DNA from: Lachnospiraceae bacterium UBA1721
GTDB lineage: Bacteria; Bacillota; Clostridia; Lachnospirales; Lachnospiraceae
NCBI GenBank assembly: GCA_002317155.1
Contig: DCIR01000072.1
Location: forward strand, 1-64,000
Length of the DNA: 64,000 nt
Direction: 5' to 3'
The notes under the pieces are model-generated. The model was not told where the DNA came from. It saw only the letters and a list, made by a program, of their open reading frames with translations, and ran no database searches. Shown one piece after another: positions 44,220-52,418 of the stretch (positions within the stretch are counted from its first letter, which is position 1; every line of letters starts with the position of its first letter). The position numbers were made by a program, and so were the translations under genes.

Positions 44220-45719
44220 TCAATCCTGCTTTAACAGGTCACTCTTCTTTACAGAAGCTACGCAGAAGTCTACCTTCTCGTCCTTATCATCCTTATTGGA
44301 ACCCATTCCGGTGATACTAGACTTATTAGGATCTACACCCTCTACAACAGTCACCTTACCGGTTCCTGCTCCAACAGAAGCACCGGGTACGCGGAAGGTC
44401 TCCACATTGAGAGGCTCAATAGAAGTTTCAACCGGCTTTTCAACCTGAGGAACCCACTCATAAGGAACTCTGTAAGCTCTGTATACCATGTTAGTCGTAA
44501 ACTTACCTGCGATTGTTCTAAAGTAAGGATTAATATACTCCCATACGATTTCATGCTCAGGAGTTACTTCAAGGAGATGTCCGTCTGATCCTTCGGTTAT
44601 AAGAGTATTTCCGTTAGGAAGTCTCTGTGCTGAGCTGATATATGAGCTGTAGAACTTAGAAGCATCTGTGAAAAGAAGGCTTCCCTGCTCCAAAGGAGTA
44701 TACTGCCATACTATCTTAAGTGTGATTGGATCAAACTCAAGTACACGTGAATAATCTCTGTGTGCATTATTGAATCCTGTAGGTGATGAGGGATTGGGTG
44801 TTCCGTAACCGCCTTCTCCACCGTTATCGAATACGAGAAGATTACCTTCTCCGGGAAGTCCCTTGGGAATCATGTGGAAATGATGCTGTCCGATTATCCA
44901 TCCAAGCTCTCTGAGTTCCTTGGTCAGTGAGAAATCAGGTCCGATTCTCCATACGATCTCACCGGTAGCCTTACTGATAATACCGAGGATATTAGAGTTT
45001 CTTGCATCAAAAATAAGATTGTCAGGATTGAATCTCTCATCTCCGGCGTCATACCACTTATTAGGACCGAGTACAGATACGCAGTTGATATGCATCCAAT
45101 CTCCACCGGCTTCTCCATGAAGTCCGGGATTTCTGAAAAGAATATTCTTGGCTGCCTCATCAAAACCAAGCTCATCAAAATGATCGCTTGCTCTCCAGCT
45201 CCAAATAATGTTTCCTTCCCAGTCAACTTCGATAATCTTATCATCTATAAGCTTCTTATCCGAAATCTCATGATTATATACATTTTCATGTGTAAGGATA
45301 ATAGTATTTCCACCATCTACCTTAGGCTCTCCGCCGGGATAATAATAACCAACGGTATTACCCTCTCTCTGATAATCATGATGCTGTCTGGCCTGCCATG
45401 AAGGCTCCTGTCCGGGATCTGCAATCAATTCGGTATGGTCAAACTTCCAAACCACATTACCGTCCCAGTCAACCTGTACAAGGTCGAGCTGATCCTGATA
45501 TGCATACTTTCCTTCTCTGGCACCTGTAGTACCCATTACATATCCACCGGGAAGAAGCTTATTGGGGAAGCCACCGAGGCCTGCCCACAAATTAACTTCA
45601 TTACCGTTCATATCAATCAAAAGAGCTCCCTTTGCCGAAGGATACAATGTGTATCCGTTAAAACTCTTATCCTTATCGTATCTCAATACGCCTGTTGCAA
45701 ATACTGTAGGAAATCCCAT
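44220..45719 (-). CDS. Arylsulfotransferase (ASST family), leaderless
   Basis: A 499-aa PAPS-independent arylsulfate sulfotransferase-like protein, predicted to fold as a six-bladed propeller. It shows repeated blades (LPNGNTLI, GNLLVFDNGG, GNIIWSW), the family DWMHIN and QHHFHMI histidine motifs, and ARQHHDYQREG. Characterised enzymes move a sulfo group between phenols and are often periplasmic; here no signal peptide is seen, so it acts in the cytoplasm on imported substrate. A charged tail follows residue 450. It sits between a thioredoxin gene and metY in a sulfonate-type uptake operon, which suggests desulfuration for nutrition. The acceptor is unknown. AAGGAG precedes the ATG. Confidence 0.85.
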   Translation of the reverse strand: MGFPTVFATGVLRYDKDKSFNGYTLYPSAKGALLIDMNGNEVNLWAGLGGFPNKLLPGGYVMGTTGAREGKYAYQDQLDLVQVDWDGNVVWKFDHTELIADPGQEPSWQARQHHDYQREGNTVGYYYPGGEPKVDGGNTIILTHENVYNHEISDKKLIDDKIIEVDWEGNIIWSWRASDHFDELGFDEAAKNILFRNPGLHGEAGGDWMHINCVSVLGPNKWYDAGDERFNPDNLIFDARNSNILGIISKATGEIVWRIGPDFSLTKELRELGWIIGQHHFHMIPKGLPGEGNLLVFDNGGEGGYGTPNPSSPTGFNNAHRDYSRVLEFDPITLKIVWQYTPLEQGSLLFTDASKFYSSYISSAQRLPNGNTLITEGSDGHLLEVTPEHEIVWEYINPYFRTIAGKFTTNMVYRAYRVPYEWVPQVEKPVETSIEPLNVETFRVPGASVGAGTGKVTVVEGVDPNKSSITGMGSNKDDKDEKVDFCVASVKKSDLLKQD

Positions 45720-45795
45720 GTTTTATCTCCTTTCGATTTATCACCGCCTGCTACAAGATCAATAATCATCCGTCTTGTATCTGTTTACTATTTGT

Positions 45796-46107
45796 TTACT
45801 GAAGCTTCTTTATTTCCTCGTTCAGGATTAAAGGATGCACCTCGCCAACCAGCTTATTAGCTACCTGACCATTCTTAAAAAAGATAACTGTAGGCACTGC
45901 AGAGATATCAAATCTACCCTGTAAAAATGAATTAGCTTCTATATCAACATGTCCGAAAAGTGCTTTATCTGCCTGCTCATCAGATATCTTTTCCAGGATA
46001 CCCGCAAGCTTTTTACAATGAGCACATGCGGGTGTGTAAAACTCTACTACAGCTGCACCATTTTCAATTGCAGCATCAAAATCTGTCGCTGTTAATTCCT
46101 TAAGCAT
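45796..46107 (-). CDS. Thioredoxin-like protein with CAHC active site
   Basis: A 103-aa thioredoxin fold with Cys28-Ala-His-Cys31 (PACAHCKK) and cis-Pro in SAVPTVIFF. The site differs from both canonical CGPC and from the CVAC protein encoded further down the island. It lies between the substrate-binding protein (17 bp) and the arylsulfotransferase (76 bp), suggesting it works with the latter, possibly by accepting or releasing the sulfo group as sulfite. This function is inference. Confidence 0.85.
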   Translation of the reverse strand: MLKELTATDFDAAIENGAAVVEFYTPACAHCKKLAGILEKISDEQADKALFGHVDIEANSFLQGRFDISAVPTVIFFKNGQVANKLVGEVHPLILNEEIKKLQ

Positions 46108-46124
46108 CTTTTTTCTCCTTTCGA

Positions 46125-47144
46125 TTACTCAAAAGTTACTCTTTCTGGGAAAGCAATCTTAGCTGCATCAGCATCAAAGAATTCAACAATATCATACTGA
46201 GCTTCAAAGCGACCTGCATTGTATGCCCACTCACGAATATCATTGAGATGATCTACAGCCTCCTTAGAAAGACCGGGCTTAATGTTTAAGTTCTTCCATG
46301 AGGTCTTGAAATCCTCCTCAACAATACCGAGCTTTCCTGCAAGATAAGTTGCACTGTCATCAAGATTGTTATCAATGTATACTTTTACTTCTTCAAAAGC
46401 CTTGAGATAATTTGCGATCAGTTCAGAATTTGCATCAACAAAGCTTCTGTTTGCGAGCATATAAGAACCGGTTTCAAGTCCGATATCATCAAATGAAGCT
46501 ACAAGCTTCCAGCCTATTTCTTCAAAATACTTGGTATTTGCACCACTTACTACATAAGCTGATGCCTCACCGCTCTTTGCAAGTGCAAGTCCGGTCTGTG
46601 TAGAATCAATTGCGATAATGTTCTGCTTATCATAATCAAAACCAAGCCACTCAATAGACTTTGCAACATAGTAATCAATTACTGTTCCTGTTGTAGACAT
46701 AAATCCCTTGCTGCCATCAAGTGCTGCGAGATTATCCGCATATTCAGGTGCTACATAAAGGCCACCTACATTTTCGCTTGATCCGGTAAGCTCTGAGAAT
46801 ACTACCAAATCAGTAGCACCGTATGTGTTTCCAAGACGGTTAACTGTTGCGTAATCTGCCATCTCACCAAGATCTGCTGTTCCGTTTACTATTGCATCGA
46901 TAGTATTGATACCATAGATGTACTCAGTAGCCTGAAGGTCAATTCCATACTTTTCAAAAATGCCTTCCTTAACACCAATCTCTGCAATGTACTGATCAGG
47001 CTGGCCGGTCATCACTGCAATTCTGAGTGGTTTAAGATCTGAGTTGCTACCTGTACTGTTATTTGAATTTGTCTCTCCGCATCCTGTAAGCGCTGCTACT
47101 GCCAATGTTAATGTAAGCGCTGCTGCCAATAATTTCTTTTTCAT
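46125..47144 (-). CDS. Sulfonate/taurine-type ABC substrate-binding lipoprotein
   Basis: A 339-aa lipoprotein (lipobox ALTGC after MKKKLLAAALTLTLAVA) of the SsuA/TauA/NMT1 fold. The domain starts LKPLRIAVMTGQPDQYIAEIG and includes FEKYGIDLQATEYIYG and the STQTGLALAKSGEASAYVV segment. Family members bind sulfonates, sulfate esters or nitrate. With the arylsulfotransferase beside it, an aromatic sulfate or sulfonate is the likeliest ligand. GAGGAG precedes the ATG. Confidence 0.83.
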   Translation of the reverse strand: MKKKLLAAALTLTLAVAALTGCGETNSNNSTGSNSDLKPLRIAVMTGQPDQYIAEIGVKEGIFEKYGIDLQATEYIYGINTIDAIVNGTADLGEMADYATVNRLGNTYGATDLVVFSELTGSSENVGGLYVAPEYADNLAALDGSKGFMSTTGTVIDYYVAKSIEWLGFDYDKQNIIAIDSTQTGLALAKSGEASAYVVSGANTKYFEEIGWKLVASFDDIGLETGSYMLANRSFVDANSELIANYLKAFEEVKVYIDNNLDDSATYLAGKLGIVEEDFKTSWKNLNIKPGLSKEAVDHLNDIREWAYNAGRFEAQYDIVEFFDADAAKIAFPERVTFE

Positions 47145-47209
47145 AATTTATTTTCTCCTCTTCTGTCATTTCATCATTTTCATTTTTAATATTGCTTCGC
47201 ATTTCAGCA

Positions 47210-47989
47210 TCAGGTCTTCTTTACTCCAAAATGCTTCAAGAGCTTAGATCCTATAAAAAGAAGCAATCTGTCTGCTATGAATCCGATAAGTGCAAGTGTT
47301 ACGATTCCTGCAAACGCCCATGCTGTTTTGTAGTACATTTTTGAGCTCTGGATCAAATATCCTAATCCATCTCCGCCTACGAGCATTTCTGCTGCAACTA
47401 CGCAGATGATACTTGAGCTAAGTCCGAGTCTTACACCGGTGAAGATGTTAGGAACTGCGGACGGAACAATTACTGTAAAGAATACTCTTACTCTTCCTGC
47501 ACCCATACATGAGGCTGCCTCGATAAGTGATTTATCCGTAGAAACAACTCCTGCGATGGTATTTACCAATATAGGGAAGAATGCTGCATAAATAATAAGT
47601 GCTACCTTTGATTTGTCATCAACACCGAACCACATGAGGAAAAGTGATGTAAGTGCGATTGCCGGAACAAATCTGAAAAGGTTAAGAATGGGTTCAACCA
47701 GCCATCTAACATGCTTAAAATGTCCTACCACCAAACCGATCGGTACTGCACATGCGATTGCCAACGACCATCCTTTTAAGATTCGTCCGAGCGAAGCAAC
47801 AATATCTGCCCAAAGTCTTCCGCTCTTAACGATTGTCTTAAGTGCTGTAAATGTTTCTATCGGGCTGGGAAGAAATATCTCATCATATTTCAGGGCTCCC
47901 AACGCCCAGATACCAATTACTATTGCCCACGAGATTATGCCGATTTTGAAAAATCTCTCTGCAGGAGAAATGCTTTTTTTCTTTTCCAT
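47210..47989 (-). CDS. Sulfonate-type ABC transporter permease (SsuC-like)
   Basis: A 259-aa membrane protein with six helices and the permease-ATPase interface signature EAASCMGAGRVRVFFTVIVPSAVP (given as EAASCMGAGR then FFTVIVPSAVP). It matches the SsuC/TauC family, which moves sulfonates or sulfate esters inward. AGGAGG precedes the ATG. It lies 15 bp after the ATPase gene and 65 bp before the binding protein. Confidence 0.87.
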   Translation of the reverse strand: MEKKKSISPAERFFKIGIISWAIVIGIWALGALKYDEIFLPSPIETFTALKTIVKSGRLWADIVASLGRILKGWSLAIACAVPIGLVVGHFKHVRWLVEPILNLFRFVPAIALTSLFLMWFGVDDKSKVALIIYAAFFPILVNTIAGVVSTDKSLIEAASCMGAGRVRVFFTVIVPSAVPNIFTGVRLGLSSSIICVVAAEMLVGGDGLGYLIQSSKMYYKTAWAFAGIVTLALIGFIADRLLLFIGSKLLKHFGVKKT

Positions 47990-48004
47990 AAATTCAATCC
48001 TCCT

Positions 48005-49072
48005 TTAGATGTAGTAAAGATTTGATTCATCGAGAGACTTGTTTGCGATAATAGAAGTCTTTTCTTCATCAAATACATAAAGCTGATTAATAAGTACCTT
48101 AATTTTTTCTCCTGCTTTGAGAGGTCCGTCAGCCAACGGTGAATTAGCTTTAACCTTTATTCCGTTTACATTGATAAGCACTTCGAAATAATTACCTCTG
48201 AATATGCTCTGCTCAATAACACCGTCTTCATAAGCTGATTCGTATTTTCTTGCTGATTTAGAACCTGCAGTCCATATTTCGATAAACTCAGGTCGTATGA
48301 TTGCCTTTGTTCCTTCTCCTATGCTATCAAAGCCTTTGAGGTTATCGTAATTATCAATAATGGTTGACTTACCAAGGAACTGTGCAACAAAAGGTGTCTT
48401 GGGATGAAGGTAAATATCAACAGGATCTCCAACCTGCTCTACCTTTCCGAGATTCGTGATAACTATCTCATCTGCAACCTCTATAGCCTCATCCTGGTCA
48501 TGTGTAACAAAGATACTGGTAATTCCGATCTTATCTATTGTCTCTCTAAGCCAGGTTCTAAGTTCCTGTCTTACCTTTGCATCGATTGCTGCGAAGGGCT
48601 CATCAAGTAACAACAATTCCGGATTAGGTGCAAGTGCTCTTGCAAGAGCTATACGCTGTCTTTGTCCACCTGATAACTGATCCGGATATCTTTTCTCTAT
48701 TCCCGGAAGTTCTACAAGATCAAGAAGCTCTGTAACTCTTTTCTTGATAAACTCCTTATCCTTCTTCTGTACCTTGAGTCCGTATGCGATATTGTCATAT
48801 ACATTCAGGTAAGGGAATAATGCGTAATTCTGAAAAACAAATCCGACCCCTCTCTCACTCGGAGAAAGCTTGTTAACATTTTTACCATCGATAAAAATGT
48901 CTCCCGAATCCTGATGCTCAAGTCCTGCTATCATTCTTAAGATTGTTGTCTTACCACTTCCGCTGGGACCAAGAAGTCCGATTAATTTTCCTTTTTCAAT
49001 TGAGAAACAGACATCTCTTGATGCTTTTGTCTCTCCGAAGGTTTTATTAATGTTTTTTAGTTCAACATACAT
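48005..49072 (-). CDS. ABC transporter ATPase, SsuB/CysA-like with C-terminal TOBE domain
   Basis: A 355-aa nucleotide-binding subunit. Walker A GPSGSGKTT, signature LSGGQRQR, Walker B LLLLDEPFAAID and switch His in VTHDQDEA are all present. The extra 115 C-terminal residues look like the TOBE regulatory domain of sulfate/molybdate-type ATPases (CysA), longer than typical SsuB. First gene of the island's upper unit, with the shared box and a plausible activator-dependent promoter about 140-190 bp upstream. Confidence 0.87.
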   Translation of the reverse strand: MYVELKNINKTFGETKASRDVCFSIEKGKLIGLLGPSGSGKTTILRMIAGLEHQDSGDIFIDGKNVNKLSPSERGVGFVFQNYALFPYLNVYDNIAYGLKVQKKDKEFIKKRVTELLDLVELPGIEKRYPDQLSGGQRQRIALARALAPNPELLLLDEPFAAIDAKVRQELRTWLRETIDKIGITSIFVTHDQDEAIEVADEIVITNLGKVEQVGDPVDIYLHPKTPFVAQFLGKSTIIDNYDNLKGFDSIGEGTKAIIRPEFIEIWTAGSKSARKYESAYEDGVIEQSIFRGNYFEVLINVNGIKVKANSPLADGPLKAGEKIKVLINQLYVFDEEKTSIIANKSLDESNLYYI

Positions 49073-49241
49073 ATTTTCGTTCTCCTTGTCTTTCCCGCCG
49101 CTATGATGCAGCCTTGATTGTCTGTTGTTCGTATCTGCTGTCTCCTAACAGTTTTGAATGTTAGCACAGGGTAGTTGGTGCTGTATAATATTGAAATATT
49201 ATTGTTTGTAATAGGTTTTATTTATAATCAGCAAAGTTTAG

Positions 49242-49263
49242 TGCCGGCTATAGTTTTTACCTA
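49242..49263 (-). promoter_or_regulatory. Sulfur-regulon box, copy B
   Basis: Plus strand TGCCGGCTATAG-N5-ACCTA, matching all 17 fixed bases of copy A. It lies about 170-191 bp before the ABC ATPase gene, with a candidate -35 TTTGCT and -10 TATTAC at the same downstream spacing. Confidence 0.7.
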
Positions 49264-49292
49264 ACAACGTTTTTGACATAAAATTCGAGCAT

Positions 49293-49325
49293 AAAAAAAT
49301 CAGAGGATTGATTTCCTCTGATTTT
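49293..49325 (-). terminator. Terminator of the TcdA-like gene
   Basis: Perfect 12-bp stem AAAATCAGAGGA/TCCTCTGATTTT, with more T following on the minus strand. Confidence 0.85.
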
Positions 49326-49412
49326 GACTGTTTGCTTTAATATTAAATTTATATTCATATATTAATATATTAATATTCATTCATATATGAATTATTAATA
49401 TCCATTTACATA

Positions 49413-50210
49413 TTAATATCCTGCAAGATCCTTCACTATTTCTCCTGCAAGCACAAGACCTGCTACTGCCGGAACAAATGCAGTGCTTCCCGGTGTAGAT
49501 CTTCTGGGCTTAGTATTTGACGCCTCGTCTGTCTTTTCACACGCACCTTCCAATCTGTCTTTATCTGCTTTGTCTTTATCTACTCCCGCATCATCCGGAG
49601 CACTGTAACTAGTCACTCCCGGCTTAATTGGTTTCTCATCTGAAAAAACAACCTTAAGACTTTCTACACCACGCTTTTTTAATTCCCTGCGCATAACCTT
49701 TGCAAGGGGACATACATCTGTCTTATAGATATCAGCTATTCTAAATCTCGAAGGGTCTAACTTATTACCTGCTCCCATCGCACTGATGACCGGAACTCCG
49801 AACTGCTTCGCACGCATTATTATCTCTATCTTAGCAGTGACTGTATCAACACAATCTACTACATAATCATATTCCTGAAATGGAAATTCATCTGCATTCT
49901 CAGGCAAAAAGAAACATCTATAGACATTAACCTTTACTTCAGGATTAATGGAAAGCATTCTTTCACGCATTGCATCAACCTTATATTTTCCTATAGTATC
50001 GTGCGTAGCAATAATCTGTCTGTTTAAGTTAGACAGAGCCACTGTATCACTGTCTACCAAATCAAAGCATCCTACTCCGCTTCTGACCAACGCCTCACAG
50101 ACATAGCCGCCGACACCACCGACTCCAAACACTGCCACCCGCGCTTCAGATAAATTCTTAACAGCCTCTTCTCCTATCAAAAGTTCTGTTCGTGAAAACT
50201 GCTCCGACAT
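49413..50210 (-). CDS. tRNA threonylcarbamoyladenosine dehydratase (TcdA/YgdL-like, ThiF family)
   Basis: A 265-aa ThiF-fold enzyme that should cyclise t6A37 of tRNAs to ct6A. The family N terminus SRTELLIGEEAV, the nucleotide motif VFGVGGVGGYVCEALVRSG and SNLNRQIIATHDTIG are clear. A charged insert of about 40 residues (containing DKDKADKDR) interrupts the usual C-terminal part before GSTAFVPAVAGLVLAGE. It is distinct from the ThiF-like enzyme in the sulfur island. The ATG at 50208-50210 has GGAGG upstream. Confidence 0.85.
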   Translation of the reverse strand: MSEQFSRTELLIGEEAVKNLSEARVAVFGVGGVGGYVCEALVRSGVGCFDLVDSDTVALSNLNRQIIATHDTIGKYKVDAMRERMLSINPEVKVNVYRCFFLPENADEFPFQEYDYVVDCVDTVTAKIEIIMRAKQFGVPVISAMGAGNKLDPSRFRIADIYKTDVCPLAKVMRRELKKRGVESLKVVFSDEKPIKPGVTSYSAPDDAGVDKDKADKDRLEGACEKTDEASNTKPRRSTPGSTAFVPAVAGLVLAGEIVKDLAGY

Positions 50211-50455
50211 ACATTCCTCCATATTAAATGCAATCATTTATAATAAAAATCAATCTGTCCTCTGACACTATAGTCGAAAACTATCACGTATCATAGATTA
50301 ATTGTAACTTGCAATTCCGAATAATCTCAAGTTTTTCTGTTATACTATATATCAATAGTAATAAGCATAATAATAATACTATTAACTGTTTATCACTATA
50401 CTTTTTTTCCTAATTGAAATCATATGTTTCTTATTAAATGTATACGGAGGATATT

Positions 50456-51418
50456 ATGTTAGATTTAATTATAATCGGAAGTGGTCCGGCCGGACTCTCA
50501 GCCGCCATTTATGGAATAAGAGCTAATCTGAATCTCTTGGTAATAGAAAAAGACTACGAAGGAACAGGCCAGGTAGCTCTCAGCAGCTGCGTCGACAATT
50601 ATCTCGGCCTGCCCGGACTGGACGGCTACAGCATGGGTGAACAGTTCAGGCAGCATGCAGTTGATTTTGGTGTAGAATTTCTCGAGGCTGCTGTCACGGG
50701 AATCGAACCCGTGTGTCATACAGAAAATATCGCAACAACATCTGATAATTTAGTTCCTGACTTTTTTCAAGTCACAACATCAGATGGACATACTCTTGAA
50801 ACCAAGACCATAATCTACGCTGCAGGTGCCACACATAGAAAGCTTGATGTTCCCGGCGAAGCTCGTTTTGACACCAAAGGAGTTTCTTACTGCGCTACAT
50901 GCGACGGAGCTTTCTACAGAAACAAGACCACCGCTGTTATAGGTGGCGGTGATACTGCTCTTGATGATGCACTCTATCTCTCAGGTATCTGTGAAAAAGT
51001 ATACCTCGTACATCGCCGTGATACCTTCCGCGCTGCAGAGATAACAATAAAGAAGGTAATGGAAAAAGATAACATCGAGCTCGTACTTAACTCTACTCTT
51101 TCTGAAATTGTAGGTGAAGAAAAAGTATCAGGAATCAGAATCAATCAAAAGAATGCTGATGGATCAGAAGAAAAAAACCTCGCCGTAAGTGGTGTATTTA
51201 TTGCAGCCGGTTCAAAACCCGAAACCGGAATCCTTGAAAAGATCAGCGGACTAAACCTAAACGATGCAGGTTATGTAATCGCAGATGAATCATGCATCAC
51301 TTCTCTCCCAGGCTTCTTTGTAGCTGGCGATGTACGTACCAAAACACTCCGTCAGGTTATTACAGCTGTTGCAGACGGTGCTATTGCTGCCACCGCAGCA
51401 TCACATTATATAGGTTAA
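50456..51418 (+). CDS. trxB: Thioredoxin reductase
   Basis: A 320-aa FAD/NADPH disulfide reductase. The FAD motif IIGSGPAGLSAAIYG is at residues about 6-20, the redox site CATC in SYCATCDGAF, the NADPH motif IGGGDTALDDALYL, and the C-terminal FVAGDV motif. The start is the ATG at 50456 with CGGAGG five bases upstream. It could reduce the two thioredoxin-like proteins of the neighbouring sulfur island, though it has its own transcription unit. Confidence 0.92.
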   Translation: MLDLIIIGSGPAGLSAAIYGIRANLNLLVIEKDYEGTGQVALSSCVDNYLGLPGLDGYSMGEQFRQHAVDFGVEFLEAAVTGIEPVCHTENIATTSDNLVPDFFQVTTSDGHTLETKTIIYAAGATHRKLDVPGEARFDTKGVSYCATCDGAFYRNKTTAVIGGGDTALDDALYLSGICEKVYLVHRRDTFRAAEITIKKVMEKDNIELVLNSTLSEIVGEEKVSGIRINQKNADGSEEKNLAVSGVFIAAGSKPETGILEKISGLNLNDAGYVIADESCITSLPGFFVAGDVRTKTLRQVITAVADGAIAATAASHYIG

Positions 51419-51450
51419 TCAATAGACTTCTTTATATAACGGAAAAAGAC

Positions 51451-51479
51451 AAAAAAAATCCATCCCTTTGGGATGGATT
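51451..51479 (-). terminator. Terminator after tRNA-Leu(AAG) copy 2
   Basis: Perfect stem AATCCATCCC/GGGATGGATT, 3-nt loop, then T6 on the minus strand. Confidence 0.9.
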
Positions 51480-51491
51480 CCTTTTGTCTGA

Positions 51492-51575
51492 TGCGGAAGA
51501 AGGGACTTGAACCCTCACGGCCTTGCGGTCACAAGATCCTTAGTCTTGCTCGTCTACCAATTCCGACACTTCCGC
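51492..51575 (-). tRNA. tRNA-Leu (anticodon AAG), copy 2
   Basis: Identical over its full 84 nt to the copy at 34862-34945, with the same short flank (TGTCTGA) at the 3' side. Anticodon loop CTAAGGA gives AAG. Confidence 0.95.
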
Positions 51576-51692
51576 GCGCAACAGTGATATATTATCATCC
51601 TTGTTTTTGTTTGTCAACAAAAAGAAATAATATTTTCAATATTTTTTCAACATACATTTTAGGTCTGCGCCGGCCCAAAATAATACTCACAA

Positions 51693-52418
51693 TTACAGTA
51701 AAATCTCAAGAGATTCTACAATACCCTTCAACCATAATACAAAGAATAAGAATATTTCTGCCCATGAAACAATCGTTATAGGTTCCAATGATCTGTTCTT
51801 ACGCAGATTCTCCCACATTCTCCAAATCACACATACCAATCCAAGCCTTACAACATAAAGAATGAAATTGGTAAGGTTAGCAAAAGGCAGGCTGCCGAAC
51901 ATCAACACCACACTTCCGATGCCCACACCTATGAACCACTTGCTGTACGGTGACTTAATCTTATCTCTGTTCATCTGAATTGCCATAATCAGCAAAATGA
52001 TGAATGGTATCATTAACTGAAGTACTCTTGATACATCTGGATACCAAAGAGCAATTGCTGCAGGCCATTTTCCCTTTACGACGTCATCTCGAATCTCAAA
52101 CGCAACCTTAAAATCCATGATACGCTTAATATACGAATATGTAAGCGCAGGGACAAAAGCCATATAGAGAATCTGAAATCTTCCAAGCTGTGAAAAGCTT
52201 CTTCCGTTAATCAAAAAGAACACTGCGAACAATACTACTTCACATATAAAACCACCATACAGACAATACAAAATATCATACTGCATGTTGATTCTTCCGT
52301 ACTGAAGTGCACGAAGTACTATGCCAATTACTACCACTACGCAGAAAAACGGAATTCTGATCTTCTCAAGCTTTTTATAAATATCATAATTCAGGAAGGA
52401 GGGTAACGATAACTTCAT
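51693..52418 (-). CDS. Hypothetical polytopic membrane protein
   Basis: A 241-aa protein with about seven hydrophobic helices and no family I recognise. The ATG overlaps the stop of the upstream membrane protein gene by one base (TGATG) with GGAGG nearby, so the two are translated together. It is the last gene of the ATP synthase transcription unit. Confidence 0.7.
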   Translation of the reverse strand: MKLSLPSFLNYDIYKKLEKIRIPFFCVVVVIGIVLRALQYGRINMQYDILYCLYGGFICEVVLFAVFFLINGRSFSQLGRFQILYMAFVPALTYSYIKRIMDFKVAFEIRDDVVKGKWPAAIALWYPDVSRVLQLMIPFIILLIMAIQMNRDKIKSPYSKWFIGVGIGSVVLMFGSLPFANLTNFILYVVRLGLVCVIWRMWENLRKNRSLEPITIVSWAEIFLFFVLWLKGIVESLEILL

